Positions 1 to 32,100 are shown, counted from the first letter of the stretch. The stretch is 64,000 nt of DNA from an uncultured Caldilinea sp. (GCF_937128415.1 NZ_CAKZMJ010000108.1:1-64000); one strand, 5' to 3'. Program-made: numbers and translations. Notes: generated by a model from the letters alone, not told the origin.

Positions 1-57
1 TTCGACCTGACGGCGACGCCAGGCGAGCAGGTGCGGATTCCGGCGCCGGGGATGTGA
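1..57 (+). CDS. 3' end of an upstream eCIS gene (possibly a LysM-type tail protein)
   Basis: Frame 1 is open from the window edge to TGA at 55-57 and encodes 18 residues ending VRIPAPGM. The next gene starts one base later, so it is very probably the last codons of the preceding gene in the same operon. A short tail with a 'G-x-x-V-R-I-P' pattern is typical of LysM/tail-protein-X proteins that precede the gpD-like hub in contractile injection systems, but 18 residues cannot prove this. Confidence 0.4.
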   Translation, partial: FDLTATPGEQVRIPAPGM

Positions 58-58
58 C

Positions 59-1204
<1,146 letters not shown>

Positions 1205-1272
1205 GTGATTATGTGATGCAGCTGAACCTGGCAATCCATAGAGCGGATCGAGTAAAGCGCCGACGGTGAGGG

Positions 1273-1340
1273 GTAGGTGCGGCTCACAGCCGCACGTCCT
1301 TGATGGCCTGCAGAGTCTTGGGGAATGCGAGCAAGCGCAG
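1273..1340 (+). repeat. 68-bp direct repeat, copy 1 (contains hairpin core)
   Basis: It matches 1422-1489 at 63 of 68 positions. The first 28 bases form a core with a perfect 8-bp stem (GTGCGGCT, loop CAC, AGCCGCAC) preceded by GTAG. The same core recurs on the opposite strand at 9955-9982, and with a changed but still paired stem at 57006-57032. Confidence 0.85.
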
Positions 1341-1345
1341 TGGGC

Positions 1346-1395
1346 CCTCACCCCCTGGCCCCTCTCCCAACGCTGGGAGAGGGGGAGAAGGAGCG
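1346..1395. repeat. Dispersed CCCTCACCCC/CCCCTCTCCC palindromic repeat
   Basis: A pyrimidine-rich arm is followed by a perfect inverted repeat: CCCCTCTCCCA (1359-1369), loop ACGC, TGGGAGAGGGG (1374-1384). Elements with this CCCTCACCCCC...CCTCTCCC pattern are scattered between genes in many bacterial genomes (from memory, not searched). It lies exactly between the two 68-bp repeats. Confidence 0.75.
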
Positions 1396-1421
1396 CCTAC
1401 GAGCAATGCGCCGGGTTCATC

Positions 1422-1489
1422 GTAGGTGCGGCTCGCAGCCACATGTCCTTGATGGCTTACAGAGTCTTGGGGAATGCGAGCAAGCGCAG
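1422..1489 (+). repeat. 68-bp direct repeat, copy 2
   Basis: The second copy of the 1273-1340 repeat, with five substitutions, all in the hairpin core and the next 20 bases. The last 30 bases (AGAGTCTTGGGGAATGCGAG...) are identical. Its stem (GTGCGGCT/AGCCACAT) is weaker than in copy 1. Confidence 0.85.
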
Positions 1490-1620
1490 GTGCGAACTGC
1501 GCCCTTGCTGCGGAAAGGTTTCATTGAGCTGCGTAACATGAGTTGTTAATTTTTTCATCTGACTGCCTATTTTCGATGGAATGAAAGGTGAATCAGGAAC
1601 AAGATGAGGTGGGACAAGGT

Positions 1621-3399
1621 ATGCGCACACGATGGATTCTTACGACAATCGGTTTGACTCTCTTCTGGTTGTTGATAGCAGCGACTGCGCTCACATTTGC
1701 ACAAGAGGCGTCGCCCGCTGCGCAGGAGGAAGCAGTGGCGGCCGGCGTTCCCAGCGCCTGGGTCACGCCGCTGGAAATCGATTTTGGCCCGGTGGGCGTT
1801 GGCTTTTCCAGTGCGGTGCACACCGTCACCATCCGCAACACCGGCACGACGACGTTGACGAATTTCGCCGGCGGCGCGCCCTTCGATCCGCAGTTCAAAG
1901 CTTCTCAAAACTGTGCAGGCGGGGTGGCGCCGGGCGCCAGCTGTAGTTACTTTTTCCGCTTCACCCCTACGGCGGTGGGGGCCTTCACCACCACCTCGAA
2001 CAGCTCGACCAACGCAGGCGACTTTGTCATCACCCTGCGCGGGCGAGGGGTGGGTGCGGGGCTGCATGTGACGCCGCTCTCGCTGGATTTTGGCCGCGTG
2101 CTCAGTGGCGCGACCGGCGCAACGCAGGTGGTCACAATTCGCAACACCGGCGCAACGACGCTGACGAACTTCGCCGGCGGCGCGCCCTTTGACCCGCAAT
2201 TCAGTGCTTTTCAAAATTGCGCAAGCGGCGTGGCGCCAGGGGGCAGTTGTCAATACTTTTTCAATTTTAGCCCCAAACAGACAGGCGTGATTTCGACAAG
2301 TTCGAATTCATCCACCAATGCCGGCGCTTTTCAGATTGCGCTGCGGGGACGCGGGACAGCGCTGTTTTTCCCATTGTTTGATGACAAATGGGTCACGCCG
2401 CTGGACCTTGACTTTGGCCCGGTGGGCGTCGGCTTCACCAGCCCCTCGCAGACGGTGTATATCACCAATACAGGGCTATTTACGCTGACGAGCTTCGCCG
2501 GCGGCGCGCCCTTTGACCCCCAGTTCAGCGCCTTTCAGAACTGTGCAGGCGGCGTGGCGCCCGGCGCAGGCTGTCAATACACTTTCTTCTTCAAGCCGGA
2601 GTCGGCGGGCTTCTTCACGACAACTTCCAACTCTTCGACGAGCGCCGGCCCGATTGTCATTACCTTACGCGGGCAGGGCGTCGGCGCCAGCCATTCGGTT
2701 TCGCCGCTCTCTCTGGACTTTGGCTACGTGCCGGTCGGCAACATCAGCCCTCCCCAGGTGGTGACGATCACCAACACCAGCCCGACGACGCTGACCAACT
2801 TCGCCGGCGGCGCGCCGTTCGATTCCCAGTTCAATGCGACCCAAAATTGCGCCGGCGGCGTGCCTCCCGGCGGCAGCTGTCAGTACACCTTCACTTTCCA
2901 ACCGAATGCACTGGGTCGCTTCACGACGACTTCCAGCTCCAGCACCAACGGCGGCCCGATCGTCATTCAACTGGCCGGAGGAGTGGCTCCGCCGACGCTC
3001 GGCATGCGCTTTGAGCCTCCCATCGCCAAGGTGGGCGAGAGCGTCACGCTGCGCTACCTGTTGACGAACACCAATCCATACATGGCGGCCACCGGCGTGG
3101 CGTTCAACAATGCGCTTCCCATCGGGGTGAAAGTGGCCTCGCCGGCCAACGCCACTGCTTCACCGGAGTGCAATGGGCCTACACTCACTGCTGCGCCGGG
3201 CAGTGGAAGCATCGCCATGAGCAACGCCGCCATCATCGCCGGAGAAACATGTGTGGTCACGGTGAAGGTCTTTGCTGAAGCGGCCGGCGACTTTCTCAAC
3301 GCCCTCGCCGCCAGCTCCGTCAACGGCGGCGCCAGCAACGCCGCAACAGCCACATTCAAGGCGCAATATGTATTGAATCTTCCTCTGATCGTGCGGTGA
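1621..3399 (+). CDS. Secreted protein with four choice-of-anchor D (ASPM-SPD-2-Hydin type) repeats
   Basis: 592 aa from ATG 1621; a GTG at 1588 would add 11 residues ahead of the signal peptide and is less likely. The N-terminus has Arg residues and then a hydrophobic helix (about residues 5-27) typical of a Sec signal peptide. Four Ig-like repeats of about 105 residues follow, beginning near residues 48, 152, 257 and 360. Each opens with V(T/S)PLxxDFG, contains a FAGGAPFD block and a Cys pair (QNCxxGVxPGxxC), and ends in a TLRGxG-type strand. A DUF11-like domain (about 468-590) closes the protein, which ends in NLPLIVR with no sorting signal. Such domains act in surface adhesion or as structural spacers. 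The gene sits between the two halves of the eCIS hub, but an intracellularly assembled eCIS part would not need a signal peptide, so it may be an inserted gene or an envelope anchor. No function is assigned. Confidence 0.8.
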   Translation: MRTRWILTTIGLTLFWLLIAATALTFAQEASPAAQEEAVAAGVPSAWVTPLEIDFGPVGVGFSSAVHTVTIRNTGTTTLTNFAGGAPFDPQFKASQNCAGGVAPGASCSYFFRFTPTAVGAFTTTSNSSTNAGDFVITLRGRGVGAGLHVTPLSLDFGRVLSGATGATQVVTIRNTGATTLTNFAGGAPFDPQFSAFQNCASGVAPGGSCQYFFNFSPKQTGVISTSSNSSTNAGAFQIALRGRGTALFFPLFDDKWVTPLDLDFGPVGVGFTSPSQTVYITNTGLFTLTSFAGGAPFDPQFSAFQNCAGGVAPGAGCQYTFFFKPESAGFFTTTSNSSTSAGPIVITLRGQGVGASHSVSPLSLDFGYVPVGNISPPQVVTITNTSPTTLTNFAGGAPFDSQFNATQNCAGGVPPGGSCQYTFTFQPNALGRFTTTSSSSTNGGPIVIQLAGGVAPPTLGMRFEPPIAKVGESVTLRYLLTNTNPYMAATGVAFNNALPIGVKVASPANATASPECNGPTLTAAPGSGSIAMSNAAIIAGETCVVTVKVFAEAAGDFLNALAASSVNGGASNAATATFKAQYVLNLPLIVR

Positions 3400-3445
3400 A
3401 AGATGCGAATTGGAGATTAGAAATTGGATGATGGTAAAGAAGAGA

Positions 3446-3525
3446 TTGGGAGATTTTCAAGAGGGACGTATGCAGGGAGGCGTCGATCACCGATCTCTCG
3501 ATCCCCTGACCGCTTAATCTCCCAA
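3446..3525. repeat. Long-range inverted repeat upstream of the spike gene
   Basis: TTGGGAGATT (3446-3455) is the exact reverse complement of AATCTCCCAA (3516-3525), 60 bases apart, in the 148-base gap before the gpV-like gene. The second arm ends about 10 bases before its ribosome binding site, so pairing could affect translation. This may be chance or a remnant of a dispersed repeat. Confidence 0.4.
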
Positions 3526-3547
3526 CCTCCTCCTGAAAGGATGCGCA

Positions 3548-4044
<497 letters not shown>

Positions 4045-4045
<1 letters not shown>

Positions 4046-4365
4046 TGCCTGGATTTCTCTTGCACGTGGGCGCCGCGATCCTCTGCGCCCATGGCGGGCA
4101 GGCCCAACCCACTGCGCCCAACCCACGCGTGCTCGTCGGCGGCCAGCCGGTGGCGACGCTCAGCGCGCCTCACACGGTGGCGGGCTGCCCTTTCTCTACG
4201 CCGGGCGGGCCGATGCCGTGCGTCACCGCCCAGTGGATTTTGGGCGCCACGCGCGTCTTCGCCGGCGGCGCCCCGGTGTTGTTACAGGACAGCCAGGCGA
4301 CCTGCGTCCCTAACGGCACGCCGGTCAATATCGTTATGACCCAGATGCGGGTCAGGGGGACCTGA
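4045..4365 (+). CDS. PAAR-like spike tip protein (DUF4280-like)
   Basis: 106 aa, rich in Gly, Pro and Cys, with the PAAR-like pattern of a short N-terminal strand, HGG, a GGQPVAT block, and Cys-containing turns (C14, C48, C59, C87). Such proteins cap the VgrG/gpV spike with a sharp, often metal-stabilised tip. It overlaps both neighbours by one base (gpV upstream, gp25 downstream), the typical spike-tip-wedge order in eCIS operons. Exact subfamily is uncertain. The position and the cysteine/histidine pattern are the main support. Confidence 0.75.
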
Positions 4366-4715
4366 TGAACATTGCCTATCCCTACGCCGTCGACGGCGGC
4401 GGGCGCACAGCCCGCGCCGAAGACGAGGAGCACATCCGCCAGCTGATCGAACAGCTTCTTTTCACTGCGCCCGGCGAACGCGTCAACCGTCCCACCTTCG
4501 GCACAGGACTGCGCCAGTTGCTCTTTGCGCCCAACAGCCCCGAGCTGGCGACTGCGCTCGAATTCATGGTGCAGGCCGCGCTGCAAGAGGTGCTGGGCGA
4601 GTTGATCCGCGTCGAAGCGCTCGACGTCGCCGCCGAGGAAGCGACGCTGCGCGTCGCCGTGCACTACGTGGTGCAACGCACGCAGCAGCGTCAGGTCGTC
4701 GAGATTGAGAGCTAA
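4365..4715 (+). CDS. GPW/gp25 family baseplate wedge protein
   Basis: 116 aa, the usual length for gp25-family proteins (Afp9 type). It shows the family landmarks: an early (E)DEEHIRQLIEQLLFTAPGER segment, the RP-x-FGTGLRQLLF block around residues 42-54, and an ALQEVLGELIRVE helix before the C-terminal strands. gp25 links wedge and sheath and is thought to nucleate sheath polymerisation. The start overlaps the PAAR-like stop by one base. The next gene begins 24 bases later. Confidence 0.88.
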   Translation: MNIAYPYAVDGGGRTARAEDEEHIRQLIEQLLFTAPGERVNRPTFGTGLRQLLFAPNSPELATALEFMVQAALQEVLGELIRVEALDVAAEEATLRVAVHYVVQRTQQRQVVEIES

Positions 4716-4739
4716 TTTGCCAGATCGTGAGCGAAGGCC

Positions 4740-9844
<5,105 letters not shown>

Positions 9845-9954
9845 GCATAGAAGGTCACGCCTTCGTGCTGGAATTTGACAAAATGATCCTGCAGCCCGTA
9901 GGCGCTGTTCCGGCTGCGCTTGCTGGATTCACCCAAAAACCCTGCGATCTGCCG

Positions 9955-9982
9955 AGGCCGTGCGGCTGGGAGCCACACCTAC
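9955..9982 (-). repeat. Inverted copy of the GTAGGTG hairpin repeat
   Basis: On the - strand this 28-base segment matches the core of the 1273-1340 repeat at 25 of 28 positions and keeps a GTGTGGCT/AGCCGCAC stem with one G-T pair. It lies in the 214-base gap between the second J-like gene and the tail-I-like gene. Confidence 0.75.
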
Positions 9983-10058
9983 GAGGATTGTCGGATGATT
10001 TTGTGAAAAACCGTGGAGCCGGGCCTTCGGCGAATTTTTCGCATCCAAAAGGAACGCC

Positions 10059-12269
<2,211 letters not shown>

Positions 12270-12303
12270 GAGACGATCTCTCCCTACTACGAGGAGCTAC
12301 CTT

Positions 12304-15549
<3,246 letters not shown>

Positions 15550-15571
15550 AATCAGAAAGGTGGGACTTGTA

Positions 15572-16762
15572 ATGCGCATCCACACAATTCGTCCAAAGGC
15601 GCGCATATTTCCGTCTCGAGATGGCGCCTTTGCCCTTCTCCAGAAGAAACGGCTGATCAACACGCCTGGTGATCGCTTTGAGCAGGAAGCAGATCATGCT
15701 GGACGAAGCATTACGCAGGGGAGTGCACCGCCTATTTCCCGGCGCTTGTCATCCATTTCGGCGGAAGGAGCGCCTTCTCTGAAAGCGCCGGAGCGCGCAG
15801 AGAATTCATCGGCCGGACGCCCGCTGCCTGGTCAGGTGCGCACCTTTATGGAAGCGCGCTTCGGTCACGATTTCAGCAAGGTGCGCGTACATGACGATGC
15901 CCACGCAAAGCAGACTTGTCGAGGTCTCCATGCTCAAGCCTTCACGCGTGGAGAACATATTTATTTCGGCGCTGGCCGTTTTCCTGCGAACAATGCACTC
16001 ACTGCCCATGAATTGACCCACGTCGTGCAGCAGCGTATCGCTCGGGTGCAAGAGACACAACCGACAACGATCCAACGGGTAGTGGAAGTCAGACCGCCGG
16101 GGCGTGGGGAGACATCTGCGTTCGACCGTAGACAGGAGCTGATCGATCGTCTGAACACACTCTCGTCAGCTATTCAATATCGTCTCGAAGGACGAGAAAT
16201 ACGCTACGACGTCATCGACGCGACTGCGCTCACCAATTTCGACCGCCAGATGCAGGGATTCATCGATCGTCCTGAAATTGTTCCCATGCGCCTGATCACG
16301 AGCGCTGGCCGGGTCGACGGCGCGCCGCTGCTGGTGGATTCTTTCATCGCCGGCTATGTTGACCTGGATGATATGTTGGCCAGCGACGATCTGAGCTTCC
16401 AGATGAATCTGATTCACCTTCTGACTGAGCGCTTCCGCGTACGCAACTATGCGCGGCGCATCGGCACGGACTTTTCAGCGCTGTTCGATCGAGCGCATCG
16501 GGCGGGGTTGAATGCAGAGGTGGAAGTGTTGCGCGATGTCTTCAGCGATCCTACCATCCGCTTTGTATACGAAGAGACCCGACCGAATGGCACCGATGTC
16601 TTTGGCTTTCGCAGCGCGGAGGGATACTCGATCTTCCATGTATTCCGACGTGCAGGGCGCGCCAGGCGCGGCGGCGAGGTCTTCGTCCAAACCCGCGATG
16701 GGAGACGTCTGAGCGTGCAGGATTTCCTGGCCGAGCGAGCTGCAGCGCCAGCAGCTCCATGA
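15572..16762 (+). CDS. DUF4157 domain protein with HExxH motif (candidate eCIS cargo/toxin)
   Basis: 396 aa from ATG 15572, preceded by AAAGGTGG; a GTG 12 bases upstream is less likely. The N-terminus has the DUF4157 landmark GDRFEQEADHAGRSI (about 33-47). The core (about 83-157) contains FSKVRVHDD, AFTRGEHIYF and the zinc-protease-like motif AHELTHVVQQ with H146, E147 and H150. DUF4157 proteins are strongly associated with eCIS loci and are thought to be delivered or processed effectors. The C-terminal about 235 residues match nothing I recognise and may be the active toxin. There is no signal peptide, as expected for cargo loaded into the tube. The gene is the last of the + strand operon and looks less GC-rich than the baseplate genes, hinting at a separately acquired module. 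Confidence 0.8.
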   Translation: MRIHTIRPKARIFPSRDGAFALLQKKRLINTPGDRFEQEADHAGRSITQGSAPPISRRLSSISAEGAPSLKAPERAENSSAGRPLPGQVRTFMEARFGHDFSKVRVHDDAHAKQTCRGLHAQAFTRGEHIYFGAGRFPANNALTAHELTHVVQQRIARVQETQPTTIQRVVEVRPPGRGETSAFDRRQELIDRLNTLSSAIQYRLEGREIRYDVIDATALTNFDRQMQGFIDRPEIVPMRLITSAGRVDGAPLLVDSFIAGYVDLDDMLASDDLSFQMNLIHLLTERFRVRNYARRIGTDFSALFDRAHRAGLNAEVEVLRDVFSDPTIRFVYEETRPNGTDVFGFRSAEGYSIFHVFRRAGRARRGGEVFVQTRDGRRLSVQDFLAERAAAPAAP

Positions 16763-16780
16763 CTAAATTAGCGCGAATCT

Positions 16781-16803
16781 AATCTCTGTATCTGTCAGAG
16801 ATT
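16781..16803 (+). terminator. Hairpin just after the DUF4157 gene (no T-tract)
   Basis: AATCTCTG (16781-16788), 7-base loop, CAGAGATT (16796-16803), 18 bases after the stop codon. There is no run of T, so it is at best a weak or factor-dependent terminator, or an mRNA-end stabiliser. Confidence 0.35.
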
Positions 16804-16934
16804 GCTATGCGGGAGTATGACTTTCCGCCCTGCTTTGCGCACTCTCTCATCGAGTGGTCGGGGCTGGCGCCGGAGGAGGTGGAGGGCGGGCTGAAGGCGA
16901 AGGCGACGCAGCTGCTTTCGCGTAAGGGTAAAGG

Positions 16935-16959
16935 GATGCGCCGGCGCCGCCGGCGCATC
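16935..16959. terminator. GC-rich palindrome between convergent genes
   Basis: A perfect 12-bp inverted repeat GATGCGCCGGCG-C-CGCCGGCGCATC lies between the end of the DUF4157 gene (+) and the end of the rhamnosidase gene (-), 15 bases from the latter's stop. The location fits a bidirectional terminator, though neither side has a strong T-run. The rest of 16763-16973 holds no convincing gene. Confidence 0.45.
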
Positions 16960-16973
16960 TCACGTCCATCGGC

Positions 16974-19790
<2,817 letters not shown>

Positions 19791-19928
19791 GGCGCTTTCC
19801 TTTGTTTTGCGGTTTTGGACTCTGCCGTTAACAAATTCTTTTTATAGTGAACTCAAAAAATCGCCAAAAGTCAAGGGGTTTTCATGAGCGTTTTTCAATC
19901 GCCTTGCCGCAGCCTGGCCCCATTTCCT

Positions 19929-21147
<1,219 letters not shown>

Positions 21148-21156
21148 GGCCCTTGT

Positions 21157-21852
<696 letters not shown>

Positions 21853-21876
21853 CGCATAGCCTTTCAGAACAACCCC

Positions 21877-22236
21877 CTACGGGCAGAAGACGCTGTCGGT
21901 GTGCACATATTGCATCACCCAGTTGGGATGGTTGTACACCACGTAGTAATGCTTCCAGAAGCGAATTTTGCCCGACGCCATGGCGCCCGCATACTCCCAG
22001 TAATTCCAGAAGATGCTGTCCCGCTGAATGCGGATCGGATAGACCGTCCGGCAGCCCCAGTTCTCCGGCGGCGGGGATGCGCTCGCCCTGGATGGGCGCC
22101 ACCCGACTGCGGCGAGAAGCACACACAAAACAAGCAGCAACGTTTTCAGCGCTTTCCCAACCCTGTGCTTCCCGGCGGACGCAAAGTCTTGATGAAGTCG
22201 GCTCCGGGGAAAATTGCACAACGCTGCAAGGTGCAT
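21877..22236 (-). CDS. Small Trp/Tyr-rich secreted or membrane-anchored protein, unknown function
   Basis: 119 aa from ATG 22236; the frame stays open to 22356, so the start is uncertain. A hydrophobic helix (LKTLLLVLCVLLAAVGW, about residues 30-46) preceded by basic residues looks like a signal peptide or anchor. The mature part is short and dense in aromatic residues (WGCRTVYPI, FWNYWEYAG, FWKHYYVVYNHPNW), with one Cys near its start and one near its end that could form a disulfide. This composition is unlike random antisense coding in this GC-rich DNA, which supports a real gene. I do not recognise the family. The 3' end lies 24 bases from the convergent Wzz-like gene. Confidence 0.45.
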   Translation of the reverse strand: MHLAALCNFPRSRLHQDFASAGKHRVGKALKTLLLVLCVLLAAVGWRPSRASASPPPENWGCRTVYPIRIQRDSIFWNYWEYAGAMASGKIRFWKHYYVVYNHPNWVMQYVHTDSVFCP

Positions 22237-22388
22237 CAAGCGCTCTTGCATTTTTTCCGGCGCCTCGGCATCTTTGCACCTTTGCGTTGCATCAATTTTC
22301 ACATCCGGCGGTGCAAAAAGATGAATTCCCATGCGATGCTTGTTCCGTTCTCGCAATTTTCCTGCTTCCTGAAAACCGCTCTGCTTTA

Positions 22389-22397
22389 TGCTATACT
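22389..22397 (+). promoter_or_regulatory. Extended -10 promoter directly before the Nfu-N gene
   Basis: TGCTATACT is a near-perfect extended -10. It ends 7 bases before ATG 22405, so transcription should begin on or one base before the start codon. The -35 region is weak. Confidence 0.6.
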
Positions 22398-22404
22398 ACC
22401 TGCT

Positions 22405-22674
22405 ATGTCAGTGCAGGCAAAACCCACGCCTAACCCGAACGCCATGAAGTTCACCCTGCCCGAGCGGCTCTTTCCCAAACCGCTCAGCTTCGCCAGCCCT
22501 CAGGAGGCGGCCGGTCACCCCCTGGCGTCGGCCATCTTTGCGCTCGACGGCGTCTACAACGTCTTCATGGTGCAAGATTTTGTCACGGTCAACAAGCTTC
22601 CTTATGCGGCCTGGGAGGATTTGCTTGAACCAATTCAAACGTGTATCGAAGAATACCTGATGAACCATCGTTGA
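22405..22674 (+). CDS. NifU/Nfu N-terminal domain protein (Nfu_N-like)
   Basis: 89 aa. The sequence begins with the Nfu_N pattern KPTPNPNAMKFTL and continues with a FASPQEAAGHPLASAIFALDGVYNVFMVQDFVTV block typical of this domain, which in larger proteins precedes the Fe-S scaffold domain of Nfu. Here it stands alone with no CxxC, so it cannot bind a cluster by itself and may act as an accessory or targeting factor in Fe-S maturation. The frame continues upstream of 22405, but the promoter position and family alignment fix the start here. Confidence 0.82.
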   Translation: MSVQAKPTPNPNAMKFTLPERLFPKPLSFASPQEAAGHPLASAIFALDGVYNVFMVQDFVTVNKLPYAAWEDLLEPIQTCIEEYLMNHR

Positions 22675-22748
22675 CGCTCAATCGCAACGATGTCGAAAAG
22701 ATTTCTTCGTGCTTCGTGTTCCTGAGTGGATTTTTCCCATAGGATTCG

Positions 22749-23708
<960 letters not shown>

Positions 23709-23719
23709 GAGAACGGCGG

Positions 23720-24985
<1,266 letters not shown>

Positions 24986-25139
24986 CGCGAGGTGTGCGTT
25001 GCGTGGTTCGTGAGCGGGGATTTGCCAAACGATCGCTTCGTCCTTCCGTTGCGCACCACAAAATACGAAACACGAAACACAAATCCGCAAACATGGGCGC
25101 CGCACCGTTTCCGCCCTCAACTGCGAAAGGAAATTGTTT

Positions 25140-26573
<1,434 letters not shown>

Positions 26574-26599
26574 TCTGCTCGAGTCAAGGGGCGCTGAGG

Positions 26600-27993
<1,394 letters not shown>

Positions 27994-28031
27994 TTTCCCG
28001 TTTCTCTCATTCTGGCTGCAGCGTCGCCCTG

Positions 28032-28040
28032 TGCTATGCT
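28032..28040 (+). promoter_or_regulatory. Extended -10 (TGCTATGCT) upstream of the epimerase gene
   Basis: TG-C-TATGCT lies about 100 bases before ATG 28141. It shares the TGCTATRYT form seen elsewhere in this window. The -35 is weak. Confidence 0.4.
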
Positions 28041-28140
28041 TGGTGCACCCCTCGGTGACGTCTTTGGAATCATTCTGAGGGGAGGACGATTCTGAAGGGA
28101 TGACGAGAGGTGCAAGTTCGTTTCGTGAGGAGTCAAGCCT

Positions 28141-29096
<956 letters not shown>

Positions 29097-29097
<1 letters not shown>

Positions 29098-30212
29098 TGC
29101 AAGGCGCACTTCGACGGATGAGGCCATCGATCCTGTGGTTGTTCCTGAGCACGCTTCTGTTGACCGCCTGTGCTCGCACGGCCATCGACCAGGAAATTTA
29201 CTTACGCTTGAATCAGGCTGCGCTGGATCGACCGGCCAGCGTCGACGCCTGGCCGGTGCGATTCGTGGTGGAGCCGGGCATGACGGCTCGCGCCATCGGA
29301 CAACAGCTCGAGCAGGCGGGGCTGATTCAGGACGCTGCTCTTTTTGAAGCGTATGTGCGCGTGAACGAACTCGACGGTCGCCTCTCGGCGGGCGCCTTCA
29401 CCCTTGCCCCTTCGATGACGCCCCGCGAGATCATCGCCATCCTGACCGATCCCCAGGCCGCAGCGTTGACGATCACGATCCCGGAAGGATGGCGCATCGA
29501 GCAGAGCGCAGATTATCTGAGCCGGCCTGACTTGCTGGGTCCGGCGGAAGGCGCTATTTACCGGCGGAAGGCGCTCAACGGCGATCTGAGCGGCCTCGAC
29601 CCTTCGCGCTATCCTTTTTTGCAGGAACGACCGGACGGCGCCTCGCTGGAGGGCTATCTTTTCCCCGACACGTACCTCATCCCCTCCTACGCACCGACCG
29701 CGCTCGACGTCCTCTCCCGCCAACTCGACGCCTTCGCACAGCGCGTGCCGCCTCTCTATCAAGAAGCGCGCAACGACGGCGCGACCCTGCTTTCGTTGCA
29801 TGAAGTGTTGACTCTCGCCTCCATTGTGGAGCGAGAGGCCGTTGCGCCCGAAGAACGACCGGCGATCGCGGGGGTGTATCTGAATCGGCTTGCGATCGGC
29901 ATGAAGCTCGACGCCGATCCGACGGTGCAGTATGCGCTTGGCTATCAGCCCGCCACCAACCAGTGGTGGAAGACGCCGATCTTTCTAGAGGAATACAGCC
30001 GCGTGGATAGCCCCTACAACACCTATCTGTACACCGGCCTGCCGCCTGGGCCGATCGCTGCCCCAGGGCTGAGCAGCATCCGCGCTGTGCTCTATCCAGA
30101 GCGGCACGACTACCTGTATTTCGTCGCCTTGCCCGACGGCGGCGGGCGCCACGTTTTCGCCAAGACCTATGAAGAGCATCTGGAAAACGTGCGCCGCTAT
30201 TTGAGGAGGTGA
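29097..30212 (+). CDS. mltG: Endolytic murein transglycosylase MltG, lipoprotein form
   Basis: 371 aa from ATG 29097. The N-terminus has a lipobox LTAC with Cys25, whereas most MltG proteins have a simple transmembrane helix. A LysM-like region (about 54-115) precedes the catalytic domain. The family blocks ITIPEGWRIEQ, GYLFPDTYLIP and ASIVEREA with catalytic E245, and DPTVQYALGY, followed by PYNTYLYTGLPPGPIAAPG, are all present. The enzyme cuts nascent glycan strands and sets peptidoglycan chain length. It ends just upstream of a terminator belonging to the convergent gene. Confidence 0.92.
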
Positions 30213-30218
30213 ACACAA

Positions 30219-30262
30219 ATAAAAACGCCTCCTTGGAGAGAGCATCTTCTCTAAGGAGGCGG
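30219..30262 (-). terminator. Rho-independent terminator of the double DsbA gene
   Basis: Read on the - strand: CGCCTCCTT stem, inner GAGA/TCTC pairing, AAGGAGGCG, then GTTTTTATTT. It lies about 70 bases after the - strand stop at 30331. Confidence 0.8.
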
Positions 30263-30330
30263 CGGATGCAGAAACTGCGCCGAGGCGACAATCCCTGCAC
30301 CCTTTACCCTTCGGCCTCTTTGCCTCAAGA

Positions 30331-31755
<1,425 letters not shown>

Positions 31756-32100
31756 AAATAATCTCACACCTTTCGGTTGCTCCTTGCTCAGTTCGATAAA
31801 GTTCACTATAGCATAGTCGAACGTCACAATGAAGTTAAAAATTTTTCATTCTTCTCAGTCAATCCCAATAGACTCATCTCGGGATCATGTCCAGGTCTGC
31901 ATATCCATACTTTCTGCGGGTCGAGCGAAACGTCGCGCAGTCCTTGGGCTACGCAAACGAGAGGTGTATGGAAACACAGAGGAAATAAGGGCGCTCAAAG
32001 CGATCTGGAAAGCGGGGGGGAATGCAATTGAATATCGGCTTGGCGGAGGCCAAAGCACAATGAATCAAGCGCTGATGCTTGAGCGGCTCAACACACGCGC
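31756..32100. other. Intergenic region between the double DsbA gene and the HTH gene
   Basis: About 345 bases, locally AT-rich near 31800-31880. It holds the DsbA promoter candidate (31805-31813). Short open frames on both strands have no family features. No terminal inverted repeats of an IS630 element are visible around the neighbouring HTH gene. Confidence 0.5.
31805..31813 (-). promoter_or_regulatory. Extended -10 for the double DsbA gene
   Basis: On the - strand this is TG-C-TATAGT, about 50 bases before ATG 31755. Together with the AAAGGTG ribosome site it gives a normal short leader. The same TGCTATA(C/G)T form precedes several other genes here. Confidence 0.5.

Larger units (their letters stand above)
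1205..1620. other. Repeat-rich intergenic region between the hub gene and the secreted repeat protein
   Basis: About 415 bases with no convincing gene. It carries two copies of a 68-base direct repeat (1273-1340 and 1422-1489) flanking an 11-bp-stem palindromic repeat (1359-1384). The last 90 bases before 1621 are AT-richer and probably hold the promoter or leader of the secreted protein; I see no consensus -35/-10 pair. The region breaks an otherwise tightly packed operon. Confidence 0.6.

Noticed and set aside
1273..1489. CRISPR array
   Set aside because: Only two imperfect 68-base copies with no regular spacer or leader. No cas genes are in the window.
21901..22404. N-terminal extension of the Nfu-N protein
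   Set aside because: The extension is antisense to the small secreted gene, lacks family similarity, and the -10 box lies inside it.
25060..25090. ACGAAACACGAAACAC short repeat as a regulatory site
   Set aside because: Looks like a dispersed low-complexity intergenic motif; no palindrome or promoter relation.
31949..32100. Remainder of an IS630 element downstream of the HTH gene
   Set aside because: No DDE-domain residues in any frame and no terminal inverted repeats or TA duplications visible.
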